A stretch of DNA of 64,000 nt from an uncultured Eubacteriales bacterium (lineage in GTDB: Bacteria; Bacillota; Clostridia; Oscillospirales; CAG-272), in the NCBI GenBank assembly GCA_934503195.1, contig CAKSVM010000001.1:1-64000 (forward strand), given 5' to 3'. Below are positions 8,410 to 15,937 of this stretch, in pieces. Under the pieces are notes generated by a model, which saw only the letters and a program-made list of their open reading frames with translations, ran no database searches and was not told where the DNA came from. Position 1 is the stretch's first letter. Every line of letters begins with the position of its first letter. The position numbers and the translations under genes were made by a program.

Positions 8410-8724
8410 TCACAGATTCTCGCCGCACTTAGCGCAGACGCGGACTTTCTTTCCGTCAACGATCTTGTGCTTTGCGCGAACGCCCTTGCCGCACTTCTCG
8501 CAGAAGAGCTGGACCTTATCGGCGTACATTGCGCCCTCAACCTTGACGATTCCGCCCTGCTCGCCCTGACGGCGGGGCTTAGCGTGCTTTGTTACGATGT
8601 TGACGTCCTTGACGATGACCTTGCCCTCTTCAGGGGAAACTTCGAGGACCTTGCCCTTCTTGCCCTTGTCGTCGCCGGAGATCACAATAACGGTATCGTC
8701 TCTTTTAACATGAACCTTATTCAT
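8410..8724 (-). CDS. rplX: 50S ribosomal protein L24 with C-terminal zinc ribbon
   Basis: Assembly initiator of the large subunit. The KOW motif lies near residues 6-33 (DTVIVISGDDKGKKGKV). The second half contains C75, C78, C97 and C100 in two CxxC pairs that could bind zinc; several other r-proteins here (S14, L36) are also zinc forms. The 104-residue length is normal. It follows rplN and precedes rplE. Confidence 0.96.
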   Translation of the reverse strand: MNKVHVKRDDTVIVISGDDKGKKGKVLEVSPEEGKVIVKDVNIVTKHAKPRRQGEQGGIVKVEGAMYADKVQLFCEKCGKGVRAKHKIVDGKKVRVCAKCGENL

Positions 8725-8740
8725 TATGAGATACCTCCTA

Positions 8741-9109
8741 TTAAAGTACTTCGGGCGCCAGGGAGAGAATCTTGAGGTAATCGCCTTCGCGAAGCTCTCT
8801 TGCTACCGGGCCAAATATACGGGTTCCTCTGGGGGTCTTGTCGTCCTTGATGATAACGGCTGCGTTCTCGTCGAACTTGATATAAGAACCATCGGCACGC
8901 TTGAGTCCCTTAACGCTTCTTACAACGACCGCCTTGACGACCTCACCCTTCTTTACAACGCCGCCGGGTGTTGCTTTCTTTACAGCGCAAATCACGATAT
9001 CGCCGATGTTGGCGTATCTGCGAGCGGTGCCGCCGATTACTCGGATGCACATAAGCTCCTTTGCACCTGTATTATCGGCAACCTTCATAAGTGTCTGTTG
9101 CTGTATCAC
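8741..9109 (-). CDS. rplN: 50S ribosomal protein L14, GTG start
   Basis: L14 forms intersubunit bridge contacts and binds near the ribosome-silencing factor site. The frame stays open upstream to 9139, but the family N-terminus (M)[17 protein letters not shown] starts at a GTG at 9107-9109. That start has an AGGAGG site nine bases upstream and gives 122 residues, the usual length. The C-terminus [16 protein letters not shown] is typical. It sits between rpsQ and rplX. Confidence 0.95.
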   Translation of the reverse strand: MIQQQTLMKVADNTGAKELMCIRVIGGTARRYANIGDIVICAVKKATPGGVVKKGEVVKAVVVRSVKGLKRADGSYIKFDENAAVIIKDDKTPRGTRIFGPVARELREGDYLKILSLAPEVL

Positions 9110-9167
9110 AGTGCTTATCCTCCTTGCTTCGGCACGCAACGACGTGCCTACTTATTTTAAGCTATGA

Positions 9168-9434
9168 TTATTTTGCCTTTTCGATGATCTCAACAAGACG
9201 CCATCTCACGGTCTTGGAGAGAGGTCTTGTTTCCATAACGCTTACCTTGTCGCCGATTCCGCATTCGTTCTTCTCATCGCGAACGTGAATCTTGACGGTG
9301 CGCTTCACGACCTTGCCGTAGACGGGATGCTTGACGTTGTCGAGGATTGCGACCACTGCGGTCTTATCCATCTTATCGCTTACAACCACACCCACGCGGG
9401 TCTTTCTCAGATTGCGCTCTGCTGCTTCACTCAT
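9168..9434 (-). CDS. rpsQ: 30S ribosomal protein S17
   Basis: Early-binding 16S rRNA protein with an OB fold. The 88 residues contain [16 protein letters not shown] and the motif [18 protein letters not shown], both characteristic. It lies between rpmC and rplN with about 20 nt upstream, in the conserved S10-spc boundary order L16-L29-S17-L14. Confidence 0.97.
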   Translation of the reverse strand: MSEAAERNLRKTRVGVVVSDKMDKTAVVAILDNVKHPVYGKVVKRTVKIHVRDEKNECGIGDKVSVMETRPLSKTVRWRLVEIIEKAK

Positions 9435-9454
9435 GACTTTTCTCCTTCCTTAAG

Positions 9455-9643
9455 TTAAGCGTTCTTCTGCTGAAGAATCGTCATTACACGCGCGATGTCC
9501 TTCTTGACATCGGCAATCTTATGAGGATTGTCGAGCTGATTGATCGCGTGCTGGAAGCGGAGATTGAAAAGCTCGTTCTTGAGCTCTTTGAGCTTAGCGT
9601 TCAGCTCGTCGCTGGTCAGATCCTTTAACTCAGTTGCTTTCAC
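9455..9643 (-). CDS. rpmC: 50S ribosomal protein L29
   Basis: A small two-helix protein near the exit tunnel that forms part of the docking site for trigger factor and SRP. The 62 residues start [20 protein letters not shown] and include the signature [15 protein letters not shown]. It starts 3 nt after the rplP stop, suggesting translational coupling. Confidence 0.97.
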   Translation of the reverse strand: MKATELKDLTSDELNAKLKELKNELFNLRFQHAINQLDNPHKIADVKKDIARVMTILQQKNA

Positions 9644-9646
9644 GGC

Positions 9647-10072
9647 TTATTCCTCCCCTTCGGATGTTTCTTTCATCATGAACTTGGTCTTGATGGGAAG
9701 CTTGTGGCCGGCGAGACGCATAGCCTCGCGAGCGGTAGCCTCATCAATACCGTCCATCTCGAACAGAACTCTGCCCGGCTTTACGACTGCGACCCAGTAC
9801 TCAGGCGAACCTTTACCGGAACCCATTCGGGTTTCAGCCGGCTTTTCGGTGACGGGCTTGTCCGGGAAGATCTTGATCCAAACCTGACCGCCACGCTTGA
9901 TATAACGGGTCATTGCGATACGAGCTGCCTCGATCTGATTGCTGGTGATCCATGCGGGCTCAAGAGCAACAAGACCATAGGTGCCGTTCGTGATGGTGTT
10001 TCCGCGGGAAGCCTTACCCTTAAGTCTGCCGCGCTGAACACGTCTGTATTTTACTCTCTTAGGCATTAACAT
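9647..10072 (-). CDS. rplP: 50S ribosomal protein L16
   Basis: L16 organises the A-site tRNA elbow region and is needed for late subunit assembly. The 141 residues begin [19 protein letters not shown]. The conserved core [20 protein letters not shown] spans about residues 82-101. An ATG two codons downstream is an alternative start, but the MLMPKR form is common in Firmicutes. It begins 5 nt after rpsC. Confidence 0.97.
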   Translation of the reverse strand: MLMPKRVKYRRVQRGRLKGKASRGNTITNGTYGLVALEPAWITSNQIEAARIAMTRYIKRGGQVWIKIFPDKPVTEKPAETRMGSGKGSPEYWVAVVKPGRVLFEMDGIDEATAREAMRLAGHKLPIKTKFMMKETSEGEE

Positions 10073-10077
10073 GGTGA

Positions 10078-10863
10078 TTACTGCTCCTTTCTGCCGGAAT
10101 TCTGACGATCTCCGCGGGGTGCGCGAGGTGCGCGGTCTCCACGGTCGCCGCGACGCTCACGGCGTTCGCCGCGCTCGTTCTTGTCGAAGCTCTTCGGAGG
10201 CTTCGGCTGTTCAACCTCAACTCTTGCCTGCTTGCCGTTGAGGACTTCGCCCTTGTAGATCCAGACCTTGATACCGATCTTACCGTAGGTGGTGTTAGCC
10301 TCGGCGAAACCGTAATCAATGTCAGCACGAAGAGTCTGAAGCGGAATCGTACCTTCGTGATAATGCTCGGTACGCGCGATTTCCGCGCCGCCGAGACGGC
10401 CGCCGCAGTTGACCTTGATGCCCTTTGCGCCGAGCTTGATGGTTCTGCCGATGCACTGCTTCATAGCGCGGCGGAACGAAATTCTGCGCTCAAGCTGACC
10501 CGCGATGTTCTCAGCGACGAGCTGAGCGTTCTTATCGGGATCTCTGACCTCGATGACGTTGACCGAGACCGGCTTCTTGACGATCGACTCGATTTCGAGT
10601 CTGAGCTTTTCGATCTCTGCGCCGCCCTTACCGATGATGACGCCGGGCTTTGCGCAGTGGATGAAAACTCTTACCTTCTGGTTGTCGCGCTCAATTTCAA
10701 TTTTCGGAACGCCGGCAGCCTGAAGCTTTTCCTTGAGATATTTTCTGAGATTGTAATCGGATACGAGGGTATCGCCGAACTCTTCGTCACGGACGTACCA
10801 TCTGGAATCCCAGTTCTTGATTACACCGACACGGAGACCGTGCGGATTGACTTTCTGACCCAT
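10078..10863 (-). CDS. rpsC: 30S ribosomal protein S3 with long RG-rich tail
   Basis: S3 lines the mRNA entry channel and contributes to helicase activity. The KH domain ([15 protein letters not shown], near residue 73) and the C-terminal S3 domain ([20 protein letters not shown]) are clear. At 261 residues it is longer than the common 210-230. The last 40 or so residues are a low-complexity arginine, glycine and aspartate tail ([19 protein letters not shown]). Tails of this kind occur in other Clostridia and are probably disordered rRNA contacts. Confidence 0.96.
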   Translation of the reverse strand: MGQKVNPHGLRVGVIKNWDSRWYVRDEEFGDTLVSDYNLRKYLKEKLQAAGVPKIEIERDNQKVRVFIHCAKPGVIIGKGGAEIEKLRLEIESIVKKPVSVNVIEVRDPDKNAQLVAENIAGQLERRISFRRAMKQCIGRTIKLGAKGIKVNCGGRLGGAEIARTEHYHEGTIPLQTLRADIDYGFAEANTTYGKIGIKVWIYKGEVLNGKQARVEVEQPKPPKSFDKNERGERRERRGDRGDRAPRAPRGDRQNSGRKEQ

Positions 10864-10887
10864 TTTGGCTTTTGACCTCCTTCTTTA

Positions 10888-11232
10888 TTATTCCTTTTCT
10901 GCAACAGCCAGAGTGATGTGGCTGGTTCTCTTTAAGATTCTGAATGCTCTGCCCTGCGCTCTCGGCATGATTCTCTTGAGAGTCGGACCGGGGCAGACGA
11001 AGCACTCGGAAACGTAGAGCTTCGATACATCCATACCGAAGTTGTTCTCAGCGTTAGCGACTGCGCTCTTCAGCAGTTTTACGAGATATTCGGACGCGCT
11101 CTTGGGAGTATTCTTGAGGATACCCATGGCGGTCGCGACATCCTTACCTCTGATAAGATCGAGAACGATGCTTACCTTGCGAGGAGAAATTCTGACATAC
11201 TTGAGATATGCCTTAGCTGCCTTTGCTTCCAT
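10888..11232 (-). CDS. rplV: 50S ribosomal protein L22
   Basis: L22 extends a beta hairpin into the exit tunnel, where changes confer macrolide resistance. The frame is open up to 11271, but the family start [19 protein letters not shown] lies at 11232 with a GGGAGG site upstream, giving 114 residues. The hairpin sequence [20 protein letters not shown] is conserved. It lies between rpsS and rpsC; a further 70 nt separate it from rpsS. Confidence 0.95.
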   Translation of the reverse strand: MEAKAAKAYLKYVRISPRKVSIVLDLIRGKDVATAMGILKNTPKSASEYLVKLLKSAVANAENNFGMDVSKLYVSECFVCPGPTLKRIMPRAQGRAFRILKRTSHITLAVAEKE

Positions 11233-11302
11233 TTTACGATTTGCCTCCCTTCGCCTTGGCGAATTTCGCACATTGGCGATTCGTTAATTCTTCGATCAGT
11301 TA

Positions 11303-11584
11303 TCAGTTTCCGTTGTTCGAGGTCTTGGAGCCTGCGTGGCCCTTGAAAGTTCTGGTGGGTGCGAACTCACCGAGCTTGTGACCTACCATATCCTCGGTAA
11401 CATATACCGGAACGTGCTTGCGTCCATCGTGAACTGCGATCGTGTGACCGACGAATTCCGGATATATCGTAGAAGCGCGGGACCATGTCTTGAGAACCTT
11501 CTTCTCATTCTTCGCGTTCATGGCTTCGATTCTGTCGAAAAGCTTCTTTTCAACGAAAGGGCCTTTTTTAAGACTTCTGCTCAT
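11303..11584 (-). CDS. rpsS: 30S ribosomal protein S19
   Basis: S19 pairs with S13 in the head of the small subunit. The 93 residues begin [20 protein letters not shown] and carry the family signature ([20 protein letters not shown] near residues 46-65) and [12 protein letters not shown]. It lies 20 nt after rplB, in conserved order. Confidence 0.97.
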   Translation of the reverse strand: MSRSLKKGPFVEKKLFDRIEAMNAKNEKKVLKTWSRASTIYPEFVGHTIAVHDGRKHVPVYVTEDMVGHKLGEFAPTRTFKGHAGSKTSNNGN

Positions 11585-11604
11585 CTATGGTGCCTCCTTC
11601 TATC

Positions 11605-12435
11605 TTACTTGCCGTTTCTGGACTTTACGATGAACTTATTGGTGCGTGCCTTCTTGTTTCTGGTCTTGTAACCGTTGGTAGGCTTGCCCCAAGGAGTTAC
11701 AGGAGCGGGACGACCGATAGGAGCGCGTCCCTCACCACCACCGTGCGGGTGATCGCAGGGGTTCATGACCGAACCGCGGACATGAGGACGAATGCCTCTG
11801 TGGCGGGTCTTACCGGCCTTACCGAGCTTGACATTCTCATGCTCGATGTTGCCGACCTGACCGATCGTAGCGACGCAGTCGAGGCGGATGATGCGGACTT
11901 CGCCGGATGGAAGTCTGATCTGAGCCTGACCGTTCTCCTTAGCCATGAGCTGTGCCGCGACGCCTGCCGAACGGACAAGCTGCGCCCCCTTGCCGGGATA
12001 AAGCTCAATGTTGTGGATGAAGGTACCGACCGGGATGTTGGCGATCGGAAGGGTGTTACCGACCTTGATATCGGATTCCGCGCCGGAGTAGATGACGTCG
12101 CCGTCCTTGAGACCTGCGGGAGCGATGATATAGCTTCTGTCGCCGTTCTCATATTCGAGGAGAGCGATGTAAGCGGTTCTGTTGGGATCGTACTCGATGC
12201 CGATGACCTTTGCGGGTGCGCCGACGGTGTTTCTCTTGAAGTCGATGATTCTGTACTTCTTCTTGTTGCCGCCGCCGATGTGACGAACGGTGATCTTGCC
12301 GTAGCTGTTGCGGCCTGCGGTCTTCTTTAAGATCACAGTAAGATTCTTCTCAGGGCTGAACTTGGTGATTTCAGCGAAGGAAGGATCGCTCATGTGTCTT
12401 CTCGACGGAGTAGTGGGCTTGTAGATTGTAGACAT
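11605..12435 (-). CDS. rplB: 50S ribosomal protein L2
   Basis: One of the proteins closest to the peptidyl-transferase centre; needed for subunit association and tRNA binding. The 276 residues end in the conserved basic tail, and the segment [17 protein letters not shown] contains the family histidine implicated in peptidyl transfer. The start [16 protein letters not shown] is slightly different from the common MAIKKYKPTSPGRR form. It sits between rplW and rpsS. Confidence 0.97.
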   Translation of the reverse strand: MSTIYKPTTPSRRHMSDPSFAEITKFSPEKNLTVILKKTAGRNSYGKITVRHIGGGNKKKYRIIDFKRNTVGAPAKVIGIEYDPNRTAYIALLEYENGDRSYIIAPAGLKDGDVIYSGAESDIKVGNTLPIANIPVGTFIHNIELYPGKGAQLVRSAGVAAQLMAKENGQAQIRLPSGEVRIIRLDCVATIGQVGNIEHENVKLGKAGKTRHRGIRPHVRGSVMNPCDHPHGGGEGRAPIGRPAPVTPWGKPTNGYKTRNKKARTNKFIVKSRNGK

Positions 12436-12454
12436 TTGTCACTCCTCCTCTTAA

Positions 12455-12754
12455 TTACATCATGCCTTCGAAGAACTCGATGGTCTTGGAGGAGGGCTTC
12501 AGAGTAACGATAGCCTTTTTCCACTCAGAGGTGTAACCCTGATGATAACCGAGTCTCTTCGGCTTCTTCTTCATGTTGATGGTGTTGACATCAGCGACTT
12601 CTACCTTGAAGAGTTCTTCAACGGCAGCCGCGATCTCGGACTTGGTGGCGTCAGAGAGAACCTTGAAGACGTACTTCTTGGACTCTTCGTTCGCGCCCGC
12701 CATGGAAGCCTCGGTAATGATCGGCTTTACAATGATATCATGAAGCGTTTTCAT
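12455..12754 (-). CDS. rplW: 50S ribosomal protein L23
   Basis: Docks trigger factor and SRP at the tunnel exit. The 99 residues begin MKTLHDIIVKPIITEASMAG and include YVFKVLSDATKSEIAAAVEE. The start codon overlaps the rplD stop by one base (TAATG), indicating translational coupling. It is followed by rplB. Confidence 0.97.
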   Translation of the reverse strand: MKTLHDIIVKPIITEASMAGANEESKKYVFKVLSDATKSEIAAAVEELFKVEVADVNTINMKKKPKRLGYHQGYTSEWKKAIVTLKPSSKTIEFFEGMM

Positions 12755-13377
12755 TATGCGTAAACCTCCTGCATTTTTTCTGCCGCGCTCTTCGCGACGA
12801 TGAACTTATCGCAGTTAAGGACGTCGTAAACATTGATGGTGTTGACCTGAGCGGTCTTCACGCCCGGAATGTTCGCGAAGCTCTTGACAGTCTTGAGATC
12901 ATTGTCAGCGAGGACGACGAGTGCCTTCTTGTCGCTGCCGAGAGCCTTGAGCATATTCGCCATGGTCTTGGTCTTGAACTCACCCGCGGTGATAGCGTCG
13001 ACGACGATCATATCGCCGGTCTCGACCTTAGAGGAGAACGCGCTCTGAAGTGCGATTCTCTTGACCTTCTTGTTGATCTCAAAACGGTAGGATCTGGGCT
13101 TCGGGCCGAGAGCGACACCGCCGTGAGTCCACTGAGGAGAACGGGTCGAGCCCTGTCTTGCGTGGCCGGTGCCCTTCTGCTTCCACGGCTTCTTTCCGCC
13201 GCCGGAAACCTCGGTACGGGTCTTGGTGGACTGAGTACCCTGTCTCTGGTTTGCGAGGTAAGACTTAACAGCGATATGGAGAACCGCGCCGTTCACCTCT
13301 GCGCCGAATACGGCGTCAGACAGGCTGATTTCACCGACTTCCTTGCCGGTCATATCCATAACCTTCATGTTAGGCAT
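12754..13377 (-). CDS. rplD: 50S ribosomal protein L4
   Basis: Its extended loop lines the exit tunnel. In enteric bacteria L4 represses the S10 operon through the leader; whether that applies here is unknown. The 207-residue protein has the loop signature GGGKKPWKQKGTGHARQGS at about residues 60-78. It lies between rplC and rplW in standard order. Confidence 0.97.
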   Translation of the reverse strand: MPNMKVMDMTGKEVGEISLSDAVFGAEVNGAVLHIAVKSYLANQRQGTQSTKTRTEVSGGGKKPWKQKGTGHARQGSTRSPQWTHGGVALGPKPRSYRFEINKKVKRIALQSAFSSKVETGDMIVVDAITAGEFKTKTMANMLKALGSDKKALVVLADNDLKTVKSFANIPGVKTAQVNTINVYDVLNCDKFIVAKSAAEKMQEVYA

Positions 13378-13396
13378 AGTGATTTCCTCCCTTCGC

Positions 13397-14029
13397 TTAT
13401 GCTTTCACGGAATCGCGGAGGAACACGATATTGCCGCGGGATCCCGGAACGGCACCCTTGACGGCGATAAGATTCTTTTCCGCGTCTACTTTGACTACTT
13501 CGAGGTTGAGAACGGTCGACTTGACGTTACCGAACTGACCAGCCATCTTCTTGTTCTTGTATACTCTCGACGGAGTGGAGTTCGCGCCCATCGAACCGAC
13601 CTGACGGTGGATAGGACCAGTACCGTGAGTCATACGGAGAATGTGGTGACCCCATCTCTTGACAGCACCCGAGAAGCCGTGACCTTTGGATGTACCGGTA
13701 ATGTCGACCTTCTCGCCTGCGGCGAAGGTATCGGCGGCAATCGTGTCACCGACGTTCATGGCTGCTGCGTTCTCAAGACGGAATTCCTTGAGATGCTTCT
13801 TGTTCTCAACGTTTGCTTTCTTGAAGTGACCGAGATCAGCCTTGGTGAGGTGCTTTTCCTTCACCGCGCCGAAACCGAGCTGAACAGCGTCGTAGCCGTC
13901 ATTCTCAGCGGTCTTCTTCTGTGTGACGACGCAGGGGCCTGCCTCGATCACGGTTACCGGGATGACGTTGCCGATCTCGTCAAAGATCTGGGTCATACCG
14001 ATTTTCTTTCCGATAATGCCTTTTTTCAT
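13397..14029 (-). CDS. rplC: 50S ribosomal protein L3
   Basis: L3 nucleates large-subunit assembly and reaches the peptidyl-transferase centre. The 210 residues start [20 protein letters not shown]. The signature spans [20 protein letters not shown], with [20 protein letters not shown] following. It is followed by rplD (19 nt) but preceded by a 130-nt spacer after rpsJ. Confidence 0.97.
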   Translation of the reverse strand: MKKGIIGKKIGMTQIFDEIGNVIPVTVIEAGPCVVTQKKTAENDGYDAVQLGFGAVKEKHLTKADLGHFKKANVENKKHLKEFRLENAAAMNVGDTIAADTFAAGEKVDITGTSKGHGFSGAVKRWGHHILRMTHGTGPIHRQVGSMGANSTPSRVYKNKKMAGQFGNVKSTVLNLEVVKVDAEKNLIAVKGAVPGSRGNIVFLRDSVKA

Positions 14030-14159
14030 TTTGGTTCCTTACATGATTATTGGTTGACGGGTTGGATTTGTCCTTTAATTAAAGGATATCCGCCAACATG
14101 ACCTTGGTTTGCCGGACTTTTGAGCCTCCCGGCGGGGCTTTGGGGATTCCTGAACCGGA
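14030..14159 (-). other. structured spacer between rpsJ and rplC
   Basis: A 130-nt gap with no gene. It contains the 16-base palindrome TCCTTTAATTAAAGGA (14071-14086) inside an outer GTTGG/CCAAC pairing (14061-14097), plus a GCCGG/CCGGC stem at 14111-14133. There is no terminator-like T run on the transcribed strand. It is the third hairpin-rich spacer in this operon. Confidence 0.5.
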
Positions 14160-14471
14160 TCAGAGCTTGATGTCGATCTCGACGCCGGCCGGAAGTTCGA
14201 GGCTCATGAGAGCGTCGATGGTCTTCTGGGAGGGTTTGATCACATCGATCAGACGCTTGTGAGTTCTGAGTTCGAACTGCTCGCGGCTGTCCTTGTACTT
14301 GTGAACCGCACGAAGGATGGTGACGATCTCTCTCTCGGTGGGAAGCGGAATCGGACCGGATACCGCAGCGTCGTTGCGCTTAGCGGCGTCGACGATCTTC
14401 TGCGCTGCCTGATCGACGAGTGTGTGATCGTAGCTCTTGAGACGGATTCTGATTTTCTCCTTGACTGCCAT
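14160..14471 (-). CDS. rpsJ: 30S ribosomal protein S10
   Basis: Head protein of the small subunit and, as NusE, a partner of NusB in transcription antitermination. The frame extends to 14492, but the family start [20 protein letters not shown] is at 14471, with AAGGAGG upstream, giving 103 residues. The signature [20 protein letters not shown] lies near residues 36-55. It is the first gene of the large operon; tuf and fusA are not next to it. Confidence 0.95.
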   Translation of the reverse strand: MAVKEKIRIRLKSYDHTLVDQAAQKIVDAAKRNDAAVSGPIPLPTEREIVTILRAVHKYKDSREQFELRTHKRLIDVIKPSQKTIDALMSLELPAGVEIDIKL

Positions 14472-14733
14472 GGTTTTTTGCCTCCTTTTCAAGTTTGGAG
14501 GGCGGTTTTTCTCAAAACACTGCGTCGGGTGTTTCTTCGCTTCCCTTTCAAAAACCGTACGCTCATTTCTGAGGGAATACGGCTACTAATAATAAGGAAG
14601 CTTATGAAAAGCTCTCGGCTGTGTTCTGATTGACAACGCCCGGTTAGATATCGGACATACTCCGGCGAAAATTCCCGGTTCGCTCCGGCAGAGGGAGTGA
14701 TCGCAACCTTTCGCCATAAATCGCACGTCAACT
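14472..14733 (-). promoter_or_regulatory. long structured 5' leader of the S10 operon
   Basis: About 260 nt separate the probable start of transcription from rpsJ, with no credible gene. On the transcribed strand an 8-bp stem CGGTTTTT/AAAAACCG (14550-14557 with 14503-14510) encloses a perfect AAACAC/GTGTTT hairpin (14515-14534), just upstream of the ribosome-binding site. A second stem, AGAGCTT/AAGCTTC, lies near 14600-14615. A regulatory leader analogous to the L4-controlled S10 leader is possible, but no shared sequence was recognised. Confidence 0.45.
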
Positions 14734-14738
14734 ACTAT

Positions 14739-14767
14739 ATTATACACCAGAATTTCAGAAAAAGCAA
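14739..14767 (-). promoter_or_regulatory. sigma-A-like promoter of the S10-spc-alpha operon
   Basis: On the minus strand TTGCTT, a 17-bp spacer and a perfect TATAAT. It is the only good promoter upstream of rpsJ and probably drives the whole ribosomal block. Confidence 0.7.
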
Positions 14768-14958
14768 GGGGTTTTGAAAAAAAGATGCCGGTTTGCCATA
14801 AAAATATTTCACGAAATTCGAAGTTAATTTTTGTGCATATTGCACACAAGTGAGTTCCGCGGCTCAAATTCTCAGATTACGGAGAGAAATTTCACGCGCT
14901 GTTCATATATTCGGGCTATAATAAGAGGAAATCTTTTATAAGTCCGGAGTCAGCTTAT

Positions 14959-15810
14959 ATGAATAATGATACAAAGAAAAACCTGACAGGCTTCTTCCTC
15001 TTCGTCCTGATCGCGGCGGTCGTCTCGGCGGGCGCGAGATGCGCCATGACGCTCCTTTATCTTGACGAGAGCTATGGAGTCTACAAAGCGGGAATTATCT
15101 TCCCGACCCTCACGCATATTCTCACATTCGTCCTCTGCGCCGCGGCGGCGGTGATCGGGCTTCTCCTTTCAAAGGATCTCCCCTGCCCCGTGATGCCCGA
15201 GCCGGGAAGCGGAGTCGTATTCGCGTCGTCAGTCACGGCCTTTCTCATCGCCGCGTCGTCGCTCTACACGGTATACAATATAATAACCGGTGTACTGACC
15301 GCCGAAAAGCTCACGATCATGAAGCTCATCGTCTCGGTTCCGGCAATTATATTCTTCCTCGCGCTTATGCGGCCGCAGACGAAGAAATCCCCCGTCTTCG
15401 CGTTCATGTCCTTCTTCCCGACGGTCTGGTTCGCAATCGCGATCGTCGAGGTCTATTTTGACCGGACGCTCCTCATTACAAGCCCGGCAAAGACTTTCCG
15501 CCAGCTCGCGATCCTTTCGATAATGCTCTTCCTCCTGAACGAGTCAAGAGCGATCATCGGCCGTCAGAACGGCATACTCTATCTTGTGACAAGCGGAGTC
15601 GCGCCGATAATCGTCATAACCTCCTCGCTCCCCGCGCTGATCTTCTCGAAAAAGCTCATGATCGGCCAGAGCGATGATTTCCTCTGCTACGCGATCGAAC
15701 TCGCGGCAGCGGTCTTCATTCTGGCGCGCGGATTCTCCTTCGCGAAGTTCCCGTCAACTCTCCCGAAGCCCGAGAAAAAGCCCAAAGAGGACAAAAAGAG
15801 CAAGAACTGA
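14959..15810 (+). CDS. polytopic membrane protein of unknown function
   Basis: The 283-residue protein is not recognised. It has about seven hydrophobic segments, for example FFLFVLIAAVVSAGA near residue 12 and GIIFPTLTHILTFVLCAAAA near residue 45. It ends in a lysine-rich cytoplasmic tail (PKPEKKPKEDKKSKN). There are no catalytic motifs or a signal peptide beyond the first helix. A TATAAT at 14917-14922 could be its -10 box, without a clear -35. It is followed directly by an intrinsic terminator, so it is monocistronic. Confidence 0.75.
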   Translation: MNNDTKKNLTGFFLFVLIAAVVSAGARCAMTLLYLDESYGVYKAGIIFPTLTHILTFVLCAAAAVIGLLLSKDLPCPVMPEPGSGVVFASSVTAFLIAASSLYTVYNIITGVLTAEKLTIMKLIVSVPAIIFFLALMRPQTKKSPVFAFMSFFPTVWFAIAIVEVYFDRTLLITSPAKTFRQLAILSIMLFLLNESRAIIGRQNGILYLVTSGVAPIIVITSSLPALIFSKKLMIGQSDDFLCYAIELAAAVFILARGFSFAKFPSTLPKPEKKPKEDKKSKN

Positions 15811-15820
15811 CAAGTCCCGA

Positions 15821-15851
15821 AAACGCGTCCATAACCCGGACGCGTTTTTTT
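15821..15851 (+). terminator. intrinsic terminator after the membrane protein gene
   Basis: A 10-bp stem AAACGCGTCC/GGACGCGTTT with a 7-nt loop, followed by a run of seven T. Confidence 0.85.
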
Positions 15852-15873
15852 GTGAGAAATTTTTGAAAACCTA

Positions 15874-15902
15874 TTGACTTTTCACGTTTTTTCCGTTATA
15901 AT
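15874..15902 (+). promoter_or_regulatory. sigma-A-like promoter of the GH78 gene
   Basis: TTGACT, 17-bp spacer and TATAAT, 35 nt before the coding start. Confidence 0.75.
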
Positions 15903-15937
15903 GTACGCGGAATATATTTTTCTGAAAGGAAATAACC

